64,000 nt of DNA from Amorphophallus konjac. Lineage: Eukaryota > Streptophyta > Magnoliopsida > Alismatales > Araceae. The translations under genes and the position numbers were made by a program. The notes under the pieces were generated by a model. That model saw only the letters and a program-made list of their open reading frames with translations. It did not search any database and had not been told where the DNA came from. The stretch spans positions 513,278,566-513,342,565 of the forward strand of contig CM040121.1 of NCBI GenBank assembly GCA_022559845.1. The letters run 5' to 3'. The number at the start of each line of letters is the position of its first letter. Positions within the stretch are counted from its first letter, which is position 1. This document shows positions 20,795 to 32,808 of this stretch, one piece after another.

Positions 20795-23595
20795 TGTAGC
20801 GACTCTAAATTTTATATATGCATTTATATGCGAAGAAAAAAATAATGAAAGATGAAAATAAAATAAATGATGAAAACTTTTCTTTATGTCTTTAAGTGTA
20901 GAATATATAAATGCAAACCCTATCCCACGTGTTAACACGAACGGTGAGATTGGCGACACGATTAGAAGAAGTTGAAGACGTCAGAACTATATATAACAGT
21001 ACTGTAGCATCCGATTTAAGAGATAATTATTATATCTAATTAAATTCTAATTAGTGGATGATGTCATTTCTTACATCATTGAATAAATGAGGTCATTGGT
21101 TATGTCATAAAGGGGGATTTACTTCAATATTCTTATGTTAAAATTTATTAGCAACATAAGTTGGTGTAATAGTAACATGGGTTGGTGAAATAGAAAAATT
21201 AGGTGAAAATTGACTTAGAATTAAATTAGTAATAAAATAATATTGAATAAATGATGTCATTAATTATGTCATAGAGGGAGATTTATTTCAACATTCATAT
21301 GTAAGAATTTATTAGTAACATAAGTGGGTGTAATAGTAATATGGGTTGGTGAAATAAGAAATTAGGTGAAAAATTGACGTAGAATTAAATTAGCAATAAA
21401 ATAATTATGAGATTAGGCCTATAAATAGGGCTGAGATCTCTCCTACTCAAAGCACAAATCCATTGGGAAAGTGCTAGTTGTAGAGAGGAGAAAATCTTGA
21501 AGTTTGGAGGAGTGTTCGAAGTGTTCTTCGTTCTTGTTCTTCTTCCTCTTCAATCTTCCACTAGGTAGGTTTTCTCTCAGGCAAAACTTATTTAGATCTT
21601 CATATATGTTCCTTTGCATGAGTATTTCGATTCTATGCAAATTTTCATGATCATGTAATTGTGGCTTATTTTGAGATTTAAAGTAAAAAAAACTAGAGTT
21701 TTCATTGCAAGAACATGTTTCGATTTTCTATCTAAAAATGCGGATCACACGTGGACCGTGATTTGAACACACTAACCACGTCCGATTTGCTTCGTTTATG
21801 TGCATTATTTCAAAATTTAAAATTTTGAATTTTAAAATCTTGTTCTTTCCTTAAGAATACTATCCAAAAAGAAATGACTAGGTGAATGAACTCGTAAAGC
21901 TATCGTTAATTGTTCAAACAACTATGCTCTAATTTTCATAAAATTCCTATATGATTGGCCCTGTCTATTTGATCTAAGCTCTATCTGAAAGCTTGACATC
22001 TTCGTTCAAATTTTTTTCATACATGAACATATTATGCAATTGAAAGCTTGACATCTTTTTTCAATGTCTTTTCCTTCATTTAAATTCTTTTGCAAATGAA
22101 CATGTTAGAATATGCAAGAATGATTTTCGTTCGATTTACGTGTTTCCGTGTTTTCGATAAATCATATAGCTAGTAAGTTTACCAAGAAAGATCGATGTCT
22201 AAGGTTAGAGGTCCACAGGCAAACATTTTATGTGGATATGTGGTTATTTAATTAGGTCATTACAACGCAAGGAGAGCCTCCCACTGTCCCACCTCTTACC
22301 TGACCGTGAATTCTTGGTGTTCTCGCTAAATACCGATCGAGGAAAACTCGATCTTAAATGTCGACAAAGTCATGTAGCTAGCAAGGTTATCAAGAAAGAC
22401 CGGGTGTCTAAAGAAAGAGGTCCACAGACAAATACTTTAAGTGGATAAGTGGTTTCTTAATTAGGATCTCGCAAATGTGAGAGGAGCCTCCCACTGTCCC
22501 ACCTCTTACCTGGCCGTGAATTCTGGGTGTTCTCGCTAAACACCGATTAAGGAGAACTCGATCTAACAATACCTTACACGAATTTTCGAAAGAGTTGATC
22601 GTGCCTTGATCGGTAACTCTTTTCTTCATTGTCTTAATGTCGTTAAACATGATGCTTTCAATCATCCTTGAACTTCTCTTATAAATGCTTGTAATCTTGT
22701 ACTACTTGATCCTTGAATGATAATTTTTGCTAGATCTATACTTTATTTCGTAAGCTTTACCTTAAAATTCTTTGGCCATACATATTATGTGGATGTCTAA
22801 ATATACTTGGGATCTATGATCCATAACCCCGATGCCTAGCATTAATGGGGCCCAGTCTGATTTTGGGGGGAGCATCTGAAAGTACTTGTGCCTATGAGAG
22901 TTATTATTGACCTGGTGTGGCATTGCACCAAAGTGCTTGACTTGCTAGATTCATTTATGACATTCCACAATTCGTGAATTACTTGACTTGCTTGAATACA
23001 TGAAGTACTTGAATTACGTGAAATACTTGACTTGTACATACTTGCATGAAATGGCCAATTCCATGATAATACTTTCTACATGATCGTTCTCCACTTGAAC
23101 TTTACCCTTGATATCTTGTCAACTTGCAATTCCATTTACTTGCATTCTTTACTCTCTCTCCTATTCATGTTCCATATTTTATTTACGTTTCTCGGCATAG
23201 CACAGTAACTTTATCCAAAAATGTTAATTACTTTAAGTTGTCTAGTATAGAAATATAAATCCTACTGAGCGATTCGCTCACCCTACGTTTTCGGTTAACA
23301 TTGCAGGTAGTTCCGACGATGAACCCCAAACACATGGGGATGGGAAGAGTGAAACGAGGGATCAAGTTCATCTTAGTTACCTAGGTTTATGAGTGTTACT
23401 CTTGCTAGAATTATGTACTTGGAAGTTGTATTATGCCTCTTAAGGCTTAAGAATGTTGTAAAACTTTAGTTTGATGAAATAAAAGTATCCTTTTCTTCTT
23501 GTGTCCCATTATGGTTGGACACTATTATACATGCTCTGATCGACACGAATATTTACAACTCGTCACGCCTCGATATTCCGCGTCGGGACGTGACA
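20795..23595 (+). repeat. 5' LTR of the Tekay-like element (2801 bp)
   Basis: TG...CA bounded. A TATA-like CTATAAATAGGGCTGAGATC lies at 21420-21439. An internal duplication of about 200 bp (roughly 22156-22350 and 22355-22566) repeats CCTCCCACTGTCCCACCTC and its surroundings. It holds the conserved CCTACTGAGC...GCTCACCC...GCAGGT block at 23259-23310. The 3' LTR lacks the segment of about 189 bp that holds this block. Confidence 0.9.
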
Positions 23596-23602
23596 GTCTT
23601 TG

Positions 23603-23614
23603 TGGTATCAGAGC
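23603..23614 (+). promoter_or_regulatory. Primer-binding site (initiator tRNA-Met)
   Basis: TGGTATCAGAGC, exactly the complement of the plant initiator tRNA-Met 3' end, lies 7 bp after the 5' LTR. Confidence 0.9.
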
Positions 23615-23802
23615 CTATGTTTCATAAGCCCTTGGTTTCCCTTGATATAGGTTCTAGATGTTGATCTAGAAATTTGGATAGAATCTTGAAAATCTTCCCG
23701 ATAAGATTGGGTAGAGCCATGGGCTAAGCTTTAAAGAATGATTAATCAATAAATAAACAAAACACTTAAGTTTGGTAGTTGTGGTTGCATGCTTAAATTT
23801 TG

Positions 23803-24760
23803 CCAATGGCTGTCGAAAGAGCTCAATGGCACGAGATGCAAAGGACAGTCCAAGGACTGACCCAAGTATTGCAGCAGGTGGCTCAAGGAGGAGCTAACCG
23901 AGGAGCGGGAGACTTACATCAGAATTTCAAAAGTATGAACCCTCCCAAGTTCGCTGGGTCCACGGACTCGGATGAGGCCGAACATTGGGTAAAGAAAATC
24001 GAGAGGATTTTTCGAGTCATGTAATGTGCTGATGAGGAGAAGGTCCTACTCGCTACCTTTCAGCTGGAAAGGGATGCCCGTACTTGGTGGGAGTCGGTCG
24101 AAGAAACTCTACCATACGACCATGTGTTGTGGGAAGAGTTTGTAGAACACTTCAACTACAAGTACTTCTCTGATAGGGTACAAGAAAGGAAGGCTACAGA
24201 ATTCGCTTTCTTGAAGCAAAGGAGTTTGACGGTGGTGGAATATGAAGCCTAATTCGCGAGATTATCCCGGTATGCGACACACCTTGTGGGTACCGTAAAG
24301 TTGAAGGTGAGGAGATTCTTAAATAGCTTAAAGCCTCAGTATATTACTCAACTCGCCCCGTTGGATATCCAAGTATATACTAATGCGGTGAGAAGAGCTC
24401 AACTCTTGGAAGATGCAACGGAGATCTCCGATCGCATTCGAGGAAGAGACGCCAAGAACGAGCAAGTAACTGGCTCTGGTAACTTTAAGCCCTCCTTAAG
24501 GAGAAAGAGGCCCAATTTTAATGGGCGTAACTTCAATAAGGATGGGCGTGACCTTCAAAAAGACAAGAAGCCGAGATCGTTTGACAAACAAATCATCCCG
24601 GTTGCTACTCCATCGAAGGAACTATGCAAGTATTATGAGAAGCCTAGACACAAGGCTAATGAGTGCTGGAGAAGACTTGGTGCTTGTCTTCGCTGTGGGA
24701 GTCGAGAGCATAGAATCCCGAATTGTCCACTTCTCAACGAGCAAGCTCCTTCGGAAAAAT
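23803..24760 (+). pseudogene. Tekay-like gag with zinc knuckle
   Basis: Starts near MPMAVERAQWHEMQRTVQ with an N-terminal helix. The retrotransposon-gag domain (NPPKFAGSTDSDEAEHWVKK, ATFQLERDARTWWESV) carries two in-frame TAA codons, at about 24022 and 24249, both in positions where Gln (CAA) or a similar residue is expected. A basic linker and a knuckle [14 protein letters not shown] follow at about 24688-24729. The polyprotein then runs on into protease without a stop. Confidence 0.85.
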
Positions 24761-26796
24761 TTCCAGTCGCTGTCAAGAAGCAAGGAAGACTTCAAGCCAT
24801 TATGGAGTCGGAACCTACCAAAGATGGTGGCGTTGCGGAAGGTACCCTTTCTGTTTGCTCAATGCCCGCCTCTATTCTATTTGAAACTGGAGCTATGCAT
24901 TCATTCATATCTAAGAGCTTTGCTGATATTTTACCTATGATGCCTGTTCCGTTAGAATCCAAACTTGTTATTACTACTCCTATTAGAGCGGGATCAAAAA
25001 TTAAATATTTCTACCCTGCTAGTAAAGTTCTAGTTAGAAGTTGCAACTTACCTGCTGACTTAGTATGCATGGAGATGGAAAGATATGATATTATTTTGGG
25101 AGCTGACTGGTTATCTACACAAGGTGCTAGTGTCAACTGCAAGATGTGTACGGTAATCTTTAGTGGCTACCCCAACCTCTTATTTTCTGGTGTCAGGCAT
25201 TCTAGACATCTATCCCTTATTTCGGCCCTTAAAGCCGATAAATTATTGAAGAAGGGTTGTGCGGCTTTCTTAGTTTCTATTACTATGGCCGAGCATAAGG
25301 AACCCATTCTAGAAGATATTCCTATCGTTCAGGATTATTCTGATGTATTTCCGGACGATTTGCCTGGTATTCCTCTGGAGAGAGAAGTGGTCTTCTCTAT
25401 TGATTTGATTCCGGGAGCTGCACCGGTATCTAAGACTCCTTATCGATGTCCCTATCGAAATGAAGGAATTGAAAGAACAACTAAGGAGTTATTGGAGAAA
25501 GGATTTATCCAACCAAGTACTTCACCTTGGGGAGCCCCGGTCCTATTTATCAAAAAGAAGGACGGGTCAATGAGATTGTGTGTTGACTATTGGCAATTGA
25601 ACCAACTCACAATCAAGAATAAATATCCATTGCCGAGGATTGATGAACTATTTGACCATATTTCTGGAGCTCGATATTTTCAAAAATTGATCTCAGATCT
25701 GATTATCATCAATTGAAGATCAATGAAGGGGATGTTCACAAAACGGCATTCAAGAGCAGGTATGGACACTATGAGTTCACTGTTATGTCTTTTGGCCTAA
25801 CCAATGCACCTGCAACATTTATGCAATTGATGAACAATGTATTCAGGCCATACCTTGATCAATTTGTGGTGGTCTTTTATTGACGACATTTTGATCTACT
25901 CTAAGTCCAAGATGGAGCATGAAGAACATCTCAAGAAAGCCCTACAATTATTAAGAGATCACAAGCTTTATGCGAAGCTTAGTAAGTGTGATTTTTGGTT
26001 AGAATAAGTTTCTTTTTTGGGTCACATAATCTCCCGGAAGGGTATTGCGATCGATCCTTCAAAGGTCGAGGCTGTGAAGAATTAGTAGAGACCTACTAGT
26101 GTGACCAAAATTTGAAGTTTTTTGGGATTGTCAGGATATTATAGAAGATTTATTAAGGATTTCTCCAAGATCGTCGTATCTGTGACAAGATTGACGAGAA
26201 AGGAGATTCCTTATGTTTGGTCCGAGGAATGTGAGAAAAGCTTCCAGACTTTGAAAGATTGTTTGACTACTGCCCCTATACTCACATTACCTACTGAAGG
26301 AGGAGGATTCGAAGTTTATGTTGATGCATCCGGAATTGGCCTAGGCTGTGTATTGATGCAACATGGCAAGGTGATCACCTATTCCTCAAGGCAATTGAAA
26401 AAGCACGTGGAGAATTATCCCGTGCATGACTTAGAGCTAGCGGCTGTAGTCTTTTCCCTGAAGATTTGACGGCATTATCTCTATGGTGAGGCATTTATTG
26501 TATATTCCGACCACAAGAGTCTCAAGTACTTATTTTCTCAAAAAGAACTTAATATGAGACAAAGACAGTGGCTAGAATACTTGAAGGATTTTGATTTCTC
26601 TATACAATATCATCCCGAAAAAGGTAATGTCGTAGCTGATGCTCTTAGCCGAGAGTCGATGGCAGTATTATCAAACTTAATGATTAAAGAGTGGAATTTG
26701 TTAGAGCAAATGGCAATCTTAGACCTTAGTATGGAGGAGAAGGAAGAAGGAGTCTTAATTGAAAATATTAGACTCCAACCCAAGTTAACTCTCTAA
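24761..26796 (+). pseudogene. Tekay-like protease, reverse transcriptase and RNase H
   Basis: The protease active-site region reads [14 protein letters not shown] where families have DTGA or DSGA, so the catalytic Asp is Glu. RT is recognisable from [20 protein letters not shown] through LYWQLN-type and [20 protein letters not shown] motifs. A frame change occurs near 25690. A one-base T insertion in TCTTTTATTGACGAC at about 25874 disrupts the frame just before the catalytic Asp-Asp. RNase H ([26 protein letters not shown]) follows, interrupted by a stop at 26467 (CGA to TGA likely). Inactive. Confidence 0.85.
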
Positions 26797-28203
26797 AATT
26801 AAAGAGCTACAAGATGATGATCTGCTGATTGTTGAAATTAAAGGGAAATTAGATCAACGACCAGATTTCCTTTTGGCAGATGATGGGAGGCTACTTTTCC
26901 AAGGAAGAACCTGTGTACCCGATTATTCTACCATCAAGGATAAAATCATGGAGGAGGCACATCGATCGAGATACACTATTCATCCTAGTGCTACAAAAAT
27001 ATATCAAGATCTTAAAAGAACCTTTTGGTGGCCTAACATGAAAAGAGAGAAAGTCGAGTTCGTGAGTCGATGTTCAGTCTGCCAACAAGTTAGAGCCGAA
27101 CATCTCAAACTGACTGGTAAGCTAAAACCTCTCGAGATACCGGAATGGAAATGTGATAGTATTGGCATGGATTTCACAGTTGGATTGCCAAAGACCCGAA
27201 GTGGATTTGATGCTATATGGGTGATTATGGACCAACTAACTAAGTCCGCTCACTTCTTGCCCATCAAAACTAAATGGACCGTGGATGTTCTAGCTGCCCT
27301 ATATATCAAGGAGGTTGTAAGGGTACACGGTATTCCAACTGCTATTATTTTAGATAGGGATCCGAGATTCACCTCTCACTTCTGGAAAGGTTTGCAATCA
27401 TCTTTGGGTACTAGGCTGACTTTTAGTACGGCTTTCCACCCTCAGACAGATGGACAAACTGAGAGGATGAATCAGATTATCGAAGATATGTTGAGAGCTT
27501 GTATGATAGATTTTGGCGGAAGTTGGCATGAACACTTGTCCTTGACTGAATTTGCATATAACAATAGCTATCAGTCTAGCATACAAATGGTGTCTTTTCA
27601 AGCACTGTACGGCAAGAGTTGTAGATCACCTCTATGCTCGAGTGAAGTTGGAGAGAAAGGATTGATTGGCCCCGATATTATTCAAGATACAACTCACAAT
27701 ATTCAGTACATTGATCTGTGAAAGGCTGAAAATTGCTCGATCACGACAAAAGATTTATGCCGATAATCGAAGAAGATACCTTGAATTTCAAGTGGGGGAG
27801 CATGTCTTTTTAAAAATTTCATCCACGCGGGGAATTAAAAGGTTTGGTATCAAAGGAAAACTGAGTCCAAGATTTATTGGCCCTTTTGAGATTCTGGAAA
27901 GAATCGGGAAAGTGACATGCAAGCTGACTTTGCCTCCACAAATGACTGGTGTCCACGATGTATTTCATATATCTATGCTAAGGAAATATGTGTATGATCC
28001 TTCACATGTAATTCAATTCGATGATTTGAAGTTACAAAATAATTTGTCTTATGAAGAAAGACAGATCAAGATATTAGATCGGAAGTTACACCAGCTGAGG
28101 AATAGGGTTATACCAATGGTAAAATTCTAATGGAGCCATCGTGGACAAGAACAAGTCACTTGGGAATTAGAGGATGCAATTAAGAAGAAGTATCCAGAAT
28201 AAT
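26797..28203 (+). pseudogene. Tekay-like integrase with chromodomain-type tail
   Basis: A 282-codon frame from 26873 carries the zinc-binding region (CSVCQQVRAEH), the catalytic D in GMDFTVGLP, D in ILDRDPRF and E in DGQTERMNQIIEDML, all intact. A frameshift near 27715 separates it from the C-terminal SH3-like part (KLSPRFIGPFEILERIGKV, LPPQMTGVHDVFHISMLRKY) and a degenerate chromodomain ending EQVTWELEDAIKKKYPE at about 28200, with one in-frame TAA at 28128. Confidence 0.85.
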
Positions 28204-28277
28204 TTTCAGGTTAGTATTGTTAACACTTCTCTTATTTTGTAATGAGTCATGTGAATTTGGAGGACCAAATTCTTCTT

Positions 28278-28290
28278 AAGTGGGAGAGGA
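28278..28290 (+). promoter_or_regulatory. Polypurine tract
   Basis: AAGTGGGAGAGGA directly precedes the 3' LTR, the expected position of the plus-strand primer. Confidence 0.85.
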
Positions 28291-30841
28291 TGTAGCAACT
28301 CGAAATTATATATATGCATTTATATGCGAAGAAAAAAAATGAAAGATGAAAATAAAATAAATGATGATTATTTTATTTATGTCTTTAAGTGTAGAATATA
28401 TAAACGCAAACCCTATCCCACGTGTTAACACGAACGGCAAGATTCGCAACACGATTATGAGAAGACGAAGACGTCAGTACTATAGCAGTATTGTAGCATC
28501 CGATTTAAGAGAAAATTATTAGCTCTAATTAAATCCTAATTAGTGGATGATGTCATTTCTTACATCATTGAATAAATGAGGTCATTGGTTATGTCATAAA
28601 GGGAGATTTATTTCAATATTCTTATGTTAGAATTTATTAGCAACATAAGTTGGTGTAATAGTAACATGGGTTGGTGAAATATAAAAATTAGGTGAAAAAT
28701 TAATTTAGAATTAAATTAACAATAAAATAACATTGAATAAATGAGGTCATTAATTATGTCATAGAGGGAGATTTATTTCAGCATTTACATGTTAGAATTT
28801 ATTAGCAACATAAGTGGGTGTAATAGTAACATAGGTTGGTGAAATAGGAAATTAGGTAAAAAATTGACTTAGAATTAAATTTGTAATAAAATAATTATGA
28901 GATTTAGCCTATAAATAGGGCTGGGATCTCCCCTACTCAAATCACAAATCCATTGGGGAAGTGCTGGGTATAGAGAGGAGGAAATCTTGAAGTTTGGAGG
29001 AGTGTTCGAAGTGTTCTTCATTCTTGTTCTTCTTCCTCTTCAATTTTCCACTAGGTAGATTTTTTCTCAGGCAAAACTTATTTAGATCTTCATATATGTT
29101 TCTTTGCATGAGTATTTCGATTCCATACAAATTTTTATGATCATGTAATTGTGGCTTATTTTGATATTTAAAGTCAAAAAAATTAGAGTTTTCATTGGAA
29201 GAACACGTTTTAATTTTCTATCTAAAAACGTAGATCACACATGGACTGTGATTTGAACGCAGTAACCACGTCTGATTTGCTTCGTTTATGTGTATTATTT
29301 TAAAACTTTAATTTTAAATTTTTAAATCACGTTCTTGTCTTAAAAATACTATCAAGAAAGAAATGACTAGGTGAATGAACTCGTAAAGCTCTTGTTAATT
29401 ATTTAAACAACTATGCTCGAATTTTCATAAAATTCCTATACATGATTGACCCTATCTATTTTGATCTAAGCTCTATCTGAAAGCTTGACATCTTTTTCAA
29501 TGTCTTTTTCTTCATTGAAATCCTTTTACAAATGAACATGTTAGAATATGCAAGAATGATTTCCATTCGATTTACATGTTTCTGTGTTTCGACAAGTCAT
29601 GTAATCTGCTAGATTTCTAAGGAAGAACGGTGCCTAAGGAAAGAGGTCCACGGAAAAATGCTTTAAGTGGATAAGTGGTTATTTAATTAGGTCATTGCAA
29701 CGTAAGAAGAGCCTCCCACTATCCCACCTCTTACTTGGCCATGAATTCTTGGTGTTCTCACTAAACACCGATTGAGGAAAACTCAATCTAAAACGCCGAC
29801 AAAGTCGTGTAGCTAGCAAGGTTATCAGGAAAGACCAGTGTCTAAGGAAAGAGGTCCACGGGCAAACACTTTAAGTGGATAAGTGGTTTCTTAATTAGGA
29901 CCTCGCGAATGCAAGATGAGCCTCCCACTGTCTCACCTCTTACCTGGCTGTGAATTCTTGGTATTCTCGCTAAACACCAACTGAGGAGAACTCGATCTAA
30001 AAATACCTTACACAAATTTCTGAAAGAGTTGATCGTGCCTTGATCGACAACTCTTTTCTTCATTGTCTTAATGTCGTTAAACATGATGCCTTCAATCATC
30101 CTTGAACTTCTCTTACAAATACTTGTAATCTTGTACTACTTGATCCTTGAATGATACTTTTCGCTAGATTTGTACTTTATTTTGTAAGTTTTACCTTGAA
30201 ATTCTTTGGCCATACATATTATGTGGATGTCTAAATATACTTGAGATATATGATCTATAACCCCAATGTTTGGCGTTAATGGGGCCCGGTCTGGTCCTAG
30301 GGAGAGTGCCCGAAAGTACTTGTGTCCATGAGAGTTATTATTGATTTGGTGTGGCATTGCACCGAAGTGCTTGACTTGCTAGATTCATTTATGACATTCC
30401 ATAGTTCATGAATTACTTGACTTGCTTGAATACATGAAGTACTTGAATTACGTGAAATACTTGACTTGTACATACGTACATGAAATGGCCAATTCCATGG
30501 TAATACTTTCTACATGATCGTTCTCTACTTGAACTTTACTCTTGATATCTTGTCTATTTGCGATTCTATTTACTTGTATTCTTTACTCTCTCTCCTATTC
30601 ATGTTCCATGTTTTATTTACGTTTCTCGGCATAGCACAGTATTACTCTTGCTAGAATTATGTACTTGGAAGTTGTATTATGCCTCTTAAGGCTTAAGAAT
30701 ATTGTACAATTTTATTTCGATGAAATAAAAGTATCATTTTCTTCCTGTGTCCCATTATGGTTGGACCCTATTATACATGCTCTGATCGACACCAAGGTTT
30801 ACGACTTGTTACGCCTTGATATTCCCCGTTGGGGCGTGACA
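28291..30841 (+). repeat. 3' LTR of the Tekay-like element (2551 bp)
   Basis: Homologous to 20795-23595 over its length with many substitutions. The largest difference is the loss of about 189 bp between CACAGT and TTACTCTTGC (near 30640), equivalent to 23207-23395 in the 5' LTR. Confidence 0.9.
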
Positions 30842-30846
30842 TAAGG

Positions 30847-32794
30847 TCTAGGGTTGCCCTGCCCATGTTAAGAAACACAATCCTGATAAACTGGCATCCA
30901 AGACTGAAAGATGCAGGTTTGTGGGATATCTGAAGGAAACTTATGGATATTATTTTTACTAGCCTAGTGATCAAAGAGTGTTTGTAGCTAAGCGAGCTGT
31001 ATTCCTAGAGGAAGAGTATATCCTTGAAGGAAACAGTGGGAGTATGGTAGAACTAGAAGAGGTTCTAAAACCACAAATTGGAGCTGCATCGTCTCAGGAA
31101 CCAGTTCAGGTTGGCACACAAATTGTATGTAGGTCTGGCCATGTACCTGTCCAACCAGATAGATATGTGGGACATATCTCTGATGGTAGGGACAAGGCAA
31201 ACTATAATGAGGATGATGATCCTAAGACCTATGAGGAGGCAATAAGTGATATTGACTCTTGGAGATGACAAGAGGCCATGAAATCAGAGATAGACTCCAT
31301 GTACTCCAACCAAGTTTGGAACTTAGTAGATCCACCTGAGGGTATAGTGCCCATCGGATGTAAGTGGATCTTTAAAAGAAAAGTTGGAGTAGATGGAATG
31401 GTTGATACCTACAAGACTAGGTTGGTTGCGAAGGGATATCGTCAACGACAAGGAGTTGACTATGACAAGATCTTCTCACCAGTTGCCATGACTAAGTCCA
31501 TCAGGATTTTACTTGCCATCGCTGCGTACCATGATTATGAGATCTGGCAGATGGATGTGAAAACCGCTTTCCTCAATGGTCACCTCGAGGAAGAGGTGTA
31601 TATGATACAGCCTAAGGGATTCATATCCAAGGAGCACCCAGATAAGGTATGTAGGTTGCTTAGATCCATTTATAGATTGAAGCAAGCATCCCGCAGTTGG
31701 AATTTAAGATTTGATGAAGCCATCAAGTCTTATGACTTCGTTAAGAACGAAGATGAGCCGTGTGTGTATAAGAAAACATGTAGCAGTGCAACCACCTTTT
31801 TGTGCTATATGTCGATGACATACTACTCATTGGGAATGATGTAGGTATGTTGTCATCAGTTAAAGACTGGCTGTCTAACCACTTCTCCATGAAAGATTTG
31901 GGAGAAGCATCCTATGTATTGGGGATCAGGATCTATAGAGATAGATCAAATATGATGCGAGGCTTGTCCCAATCAATGTACATAGATTCCATTGTCAAAA
32001 GATTTGGCATGGAAAACTCCAAGAGAGGTCTCATACCGGTGAGACATGAAGTCTACCTCTCTAAGGAAATGTTCCCTAAAACTCTTGAAGAGAGGGGGCG
32101 CATGAGTAGAGTACCTTATGCTTCTGCCATAGGGTCCATCATGTATGCCATGTTATGTACAAGGCCTGATGTTGCATATGCTCTAAGTGTTACGAGTAGG
32201 TTTCAGGTAGATCCAGGTGAGCAACACTAGATATCTTGCTGTGAAGTGTATCTTTGAGTACTTACGAAGGACTAAGAATATGTTTCTGGTTTATAGGGGA
32301 GAGGACTTGAAACTTCGAGCTTACACTGACTTGAGTTTTCAGTCCGATAAAGATGACAACAAGTTAACTTCGGGGTATGTGTTTACCTTGAATGGTGGGA
32401 CAATGAGTTGGAAAATTCAAAACAAGACACCACTGATTCTACGGCCGAAGCTGAGTACATTGTTGCTGTTGAGGTGGCCAAAGAAGTAGTCTGGATGAAG
32501 AAGTTCATCGAAGAGCTTGGAGTTGTCTCGAACATCTCTGATCCGGTCCCCTTGTTATGTGATAACAATGGGGCGATTGCACAAGCAAAGGAGCCGAGGT
32601 CTCATCAGAAATCAAAGCATATTCTGTAGCATTACCCCCTGATCAGAGAGATTATAGCTAGAGGAGATGTTGTAATTGATATTGTGTCTTCCAGTGATAA
32701 CATTGCAGATCCACTAACTAAGATGTTGACTCAAACTGTTTTTGAGCGTCACCTAGGGTTGATGGGGATCAAGCATGTGGGTGATTGGCTTTAG
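30847..32794 (+). pseudogene. Copia reverse transcriptase and RNase H
   Basis: Rejoins the integrase C-terminus (VWGCPAHVKKHNPDKL; RCRFVGYLKETYGYYF). RT begins at about 31278 (QVWNLVDPPEGIVPIGCKW). It includes QMDVKTAFLNGHLEEEVYM and the YVDD box in LYVDDILLIGND at 31802-31837, reached only after a one-base frameshift in a T-run at about 31796. RNase H runs from about 32217 (RAYTDLSFQSDKDDNKLTSG), with a further frame change before STAEAEYIVAVEVAKEVVW and KEPRSHQKSKHIL. The polyprotein ends MGIKHVGDWL at 32794, the usual Copia C-terminus. Confidence 0.9.
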
Positions 32795-32808
32795 TGCAAG
32801 TAGGAGAT

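Larger units (their letters stand above)
20795..30841 (+). mobile_element. Full-length Ty3/gypsy element, Tekay/Del-like, target duplication TAAGG
   Basis: Starts TGTAGCGACT and ends CGTGACA. TAAGG flanks it at 20790-20794 and 30842-30846. It has long LTRs, an initiator-Met primer site at 23603-23614, gag, protease, RT, RNase H, integrase and a chromodomain-like C-terminus, and a polypurine tract (AAGTGGGAGAGGA) before the 3' LTR. Several stops and frameshifts, and LTRs of unequal length, mark it as dead. Long LTRs and VIPMVKF..W(S)..EQVTWELE at the integrase end fit the Tekay/Del chromoviruses. Confidence 0.95.
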
